From: Billgrantia zhangzhouensis
Lineage (GTDB): Bacteria > Pseudomonadota > Gammaproteobacteria > Pseudomonadales > Halomonadaceae
Length of the DNA stretch: 64,000 bases
NCBI RefSeq assembly: GCF_021404465.1
Contig: NZ_JABFTT010000001.1
Location: 1-64,000, forward strand
Direction of reading: 5' to 3'
Of the stretch, positions 63,488 to 64,000 are shown piece by piece. The stretch's first letter is position 1. Each line of letters opens with the position of its first letter. The notes under the pieces are model-generated. The model saw nothing but the letters and a program-made list of their open reading frames with translations, ran no database searches and was not told where the DNA came from. A program made the position numbers and the translations under genes.

Positions 63488-63925
63488 ATGACCAGGGTCT
63501 ACGTCAGCGCCGTCATGCCCATCACGCTTGAGCAGGCCTGGAGCGTGCTACGCGATTTCAACGGCTTGCCGGACTACCATCCCTTCTTCGCCAGGAGCGA
63601 GATCGAGGCGGGCAAGCCCGCCGACCAGGTCGGCTGCGTGCGCCATTTCCACGATCACGACGGTAACTTCATCCGCGAGGAGCTGCTCACCCTCTCGGAC
63701 CGCGAACATCGCTGCTGCTATCGCATTCTCGAGGCTCCGGCCCTGCCGGTACAGAACTACGTGGCCGAGATGCGCCTCAAGCCGATCACCACCAGCGGGC
63801 AGTGCTTCGGCGAATGGTGGGCGGAGTTCGAGGTGGCCGAGGCCGATCGCGAGGATGTCGTACAGCGAGTCTCGGATACCTTCCGGCTCGCCTTCGAAGG
63901 TGCCATCGAGCGGTTCGCACGCTGA
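63488..63925 (+). CDS. SRPBCC-family (polyketide cyclase/START-like) protein
   Basis: 145 aa from the ATG at 63488, preceded by GAGGAGACGCC. The helix-grip fold is suggested by TRVYVSAVMPITLEQAWSVL, RDFNGLPDYHPFFARSEIE, the GCVRHFHDHDGNFIREELL strands and the C-terminal helix VSDTFRLAFEGAIERFA. Such proteins bind hydrophobic ligands or act as cyclases and aromatases. It is the last gene of the liv-linked operon in the window, 19 bp after the PEP-hydrolase-family gene. Confidence 0.87.
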   Translation: MTRVYVSAVMPITLEQAWSVLRDFNGLPDYHPFFARSEIEAGKPADQVGCVRHFHDHDGNFIREELLTLSDREHRCCYRILEAPALPVQNYVAEMRLKPITTSGQCFGEWWAEFEVAEADREDVVQRVSDTFRLAFEGAIERFAR

Positions 63926-63945
63926 AACCAGCATGACGGATAGCA

Positions 63946-63975
63946 CCCCCTTGGCCGATCCATCCGACCAGGGGG
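63946..63975 (+). terminator. stem-loop after the SRPBCC gene
   Basis: CCCCC-TTGG pairs with CCA-GGGGG across a 13-nt loop, about 20 nt after the stop, with one bulged base. No U-run follows, so this is a weak call. Nothing else is seen up to the window end. Confidence 0.35.
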
Positions 63976-64000
63976 CTTGCCTCCGCTAGACCGAGACGCC

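Noticed and set aside
63934-63989. 18-codon plus-strand frame after the SRPBCC gene
   Set aside because: Too short, no ribosome site, and it contains the stem-loop.

Overview
The window reads as chromosomal DNA of a high-GC gammaproteobacterium. The gene content fits a halophilic Halomonas-type organism: acidic proteins, the dxs-ispA-xseB order, an E. coli-type serA, several TRAP transporters and a self-sufficient P450. The genus is inference; no rRNA or other phylogenetic marker is present. I found no tRNA, rRNA, CRISPR array, insertion sequence or prophage.

Region 1 (1-22.5 kb, all minus strand) is a type VI secretion (T6SS) locus, transcribed right to left. The order is an NlpE-like lipoprotein, an unrecognised 249-aa protein, tssB, tssC, tssE, tssF, tssG, tssH (clpV), tssJ, tssK, tssL, tssM, tagF, a short TssM-like protein ending in an OmpA peptidoglycan-binding domain, hcp, tssA and a vgrG cut by the window edge. 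Most junctions are 4-nt overlaps or short gaps. The second, OmpA-tailed TssM and the two unassigned genes at the head of the operon are the unusual parts.

Region 2 (22.5-32.5 kb) holds about 0.8 kb of gene-poor DNA, then housekeeping genes: xseB-ispA-dxs on the minus strand and serA divergent from them. After these come a small unknown protein, an Asp/Glu-racemase-like enzyme, an EamA exporter, a 45-codon remnant of a D-serine-deaminase-type gene, an ECHDC3-like crotonase lacking both catalytic glutamates, and an IclR regulator.

Region 3 (32.5-48.4 kb) is an aromatic-acid catabolism block. A TRAP operon (dctP-dctQ-dctM-marR, minus) diverges from MBL-fold protein, FAD monooxygenase, DUF2783 protein, hmgA, fahA, maiA and two MFS transporters (plus). 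A 20-bp palindrome lies in the divergent promoter region. The proposed flow is uptake, hydroxylation to homogentisate, ring cleavage (HmgA), isomerisation (MaiA), and hydrolysis to fumarate and acetoacetate (FahA). A second monooxygenase plus DUF2783 pair, divergent from a LuxR-type regulator, lies just downstream.

Region 4 (48.4-54.8 kb) carries a chromate transporter gene broken by four frameshifts, a cysteine-rich DUF6455 protein behind two palindromes, and a minus-strand CYP116B-type P450/reductase fusion followed by a solitary TRAP binding protein. That binding protein is a close paralogue of the one in region 3. An IclR regulator diverges from the P450.

Region 5 (54.8-64 kb) has pyrB, a membrane protein of unknown function, and a branched-chain-amino-acid-type (Liv) ABC system split by an AraC regulator: livG-livF, araC (minus), then binding protein-livH-livM. 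It ends with a PEP-hydrolase-family TIM-barrel protein and an SRPBCC protein. A 28-codon fragment of an araC-like gene lies upstream of livG.
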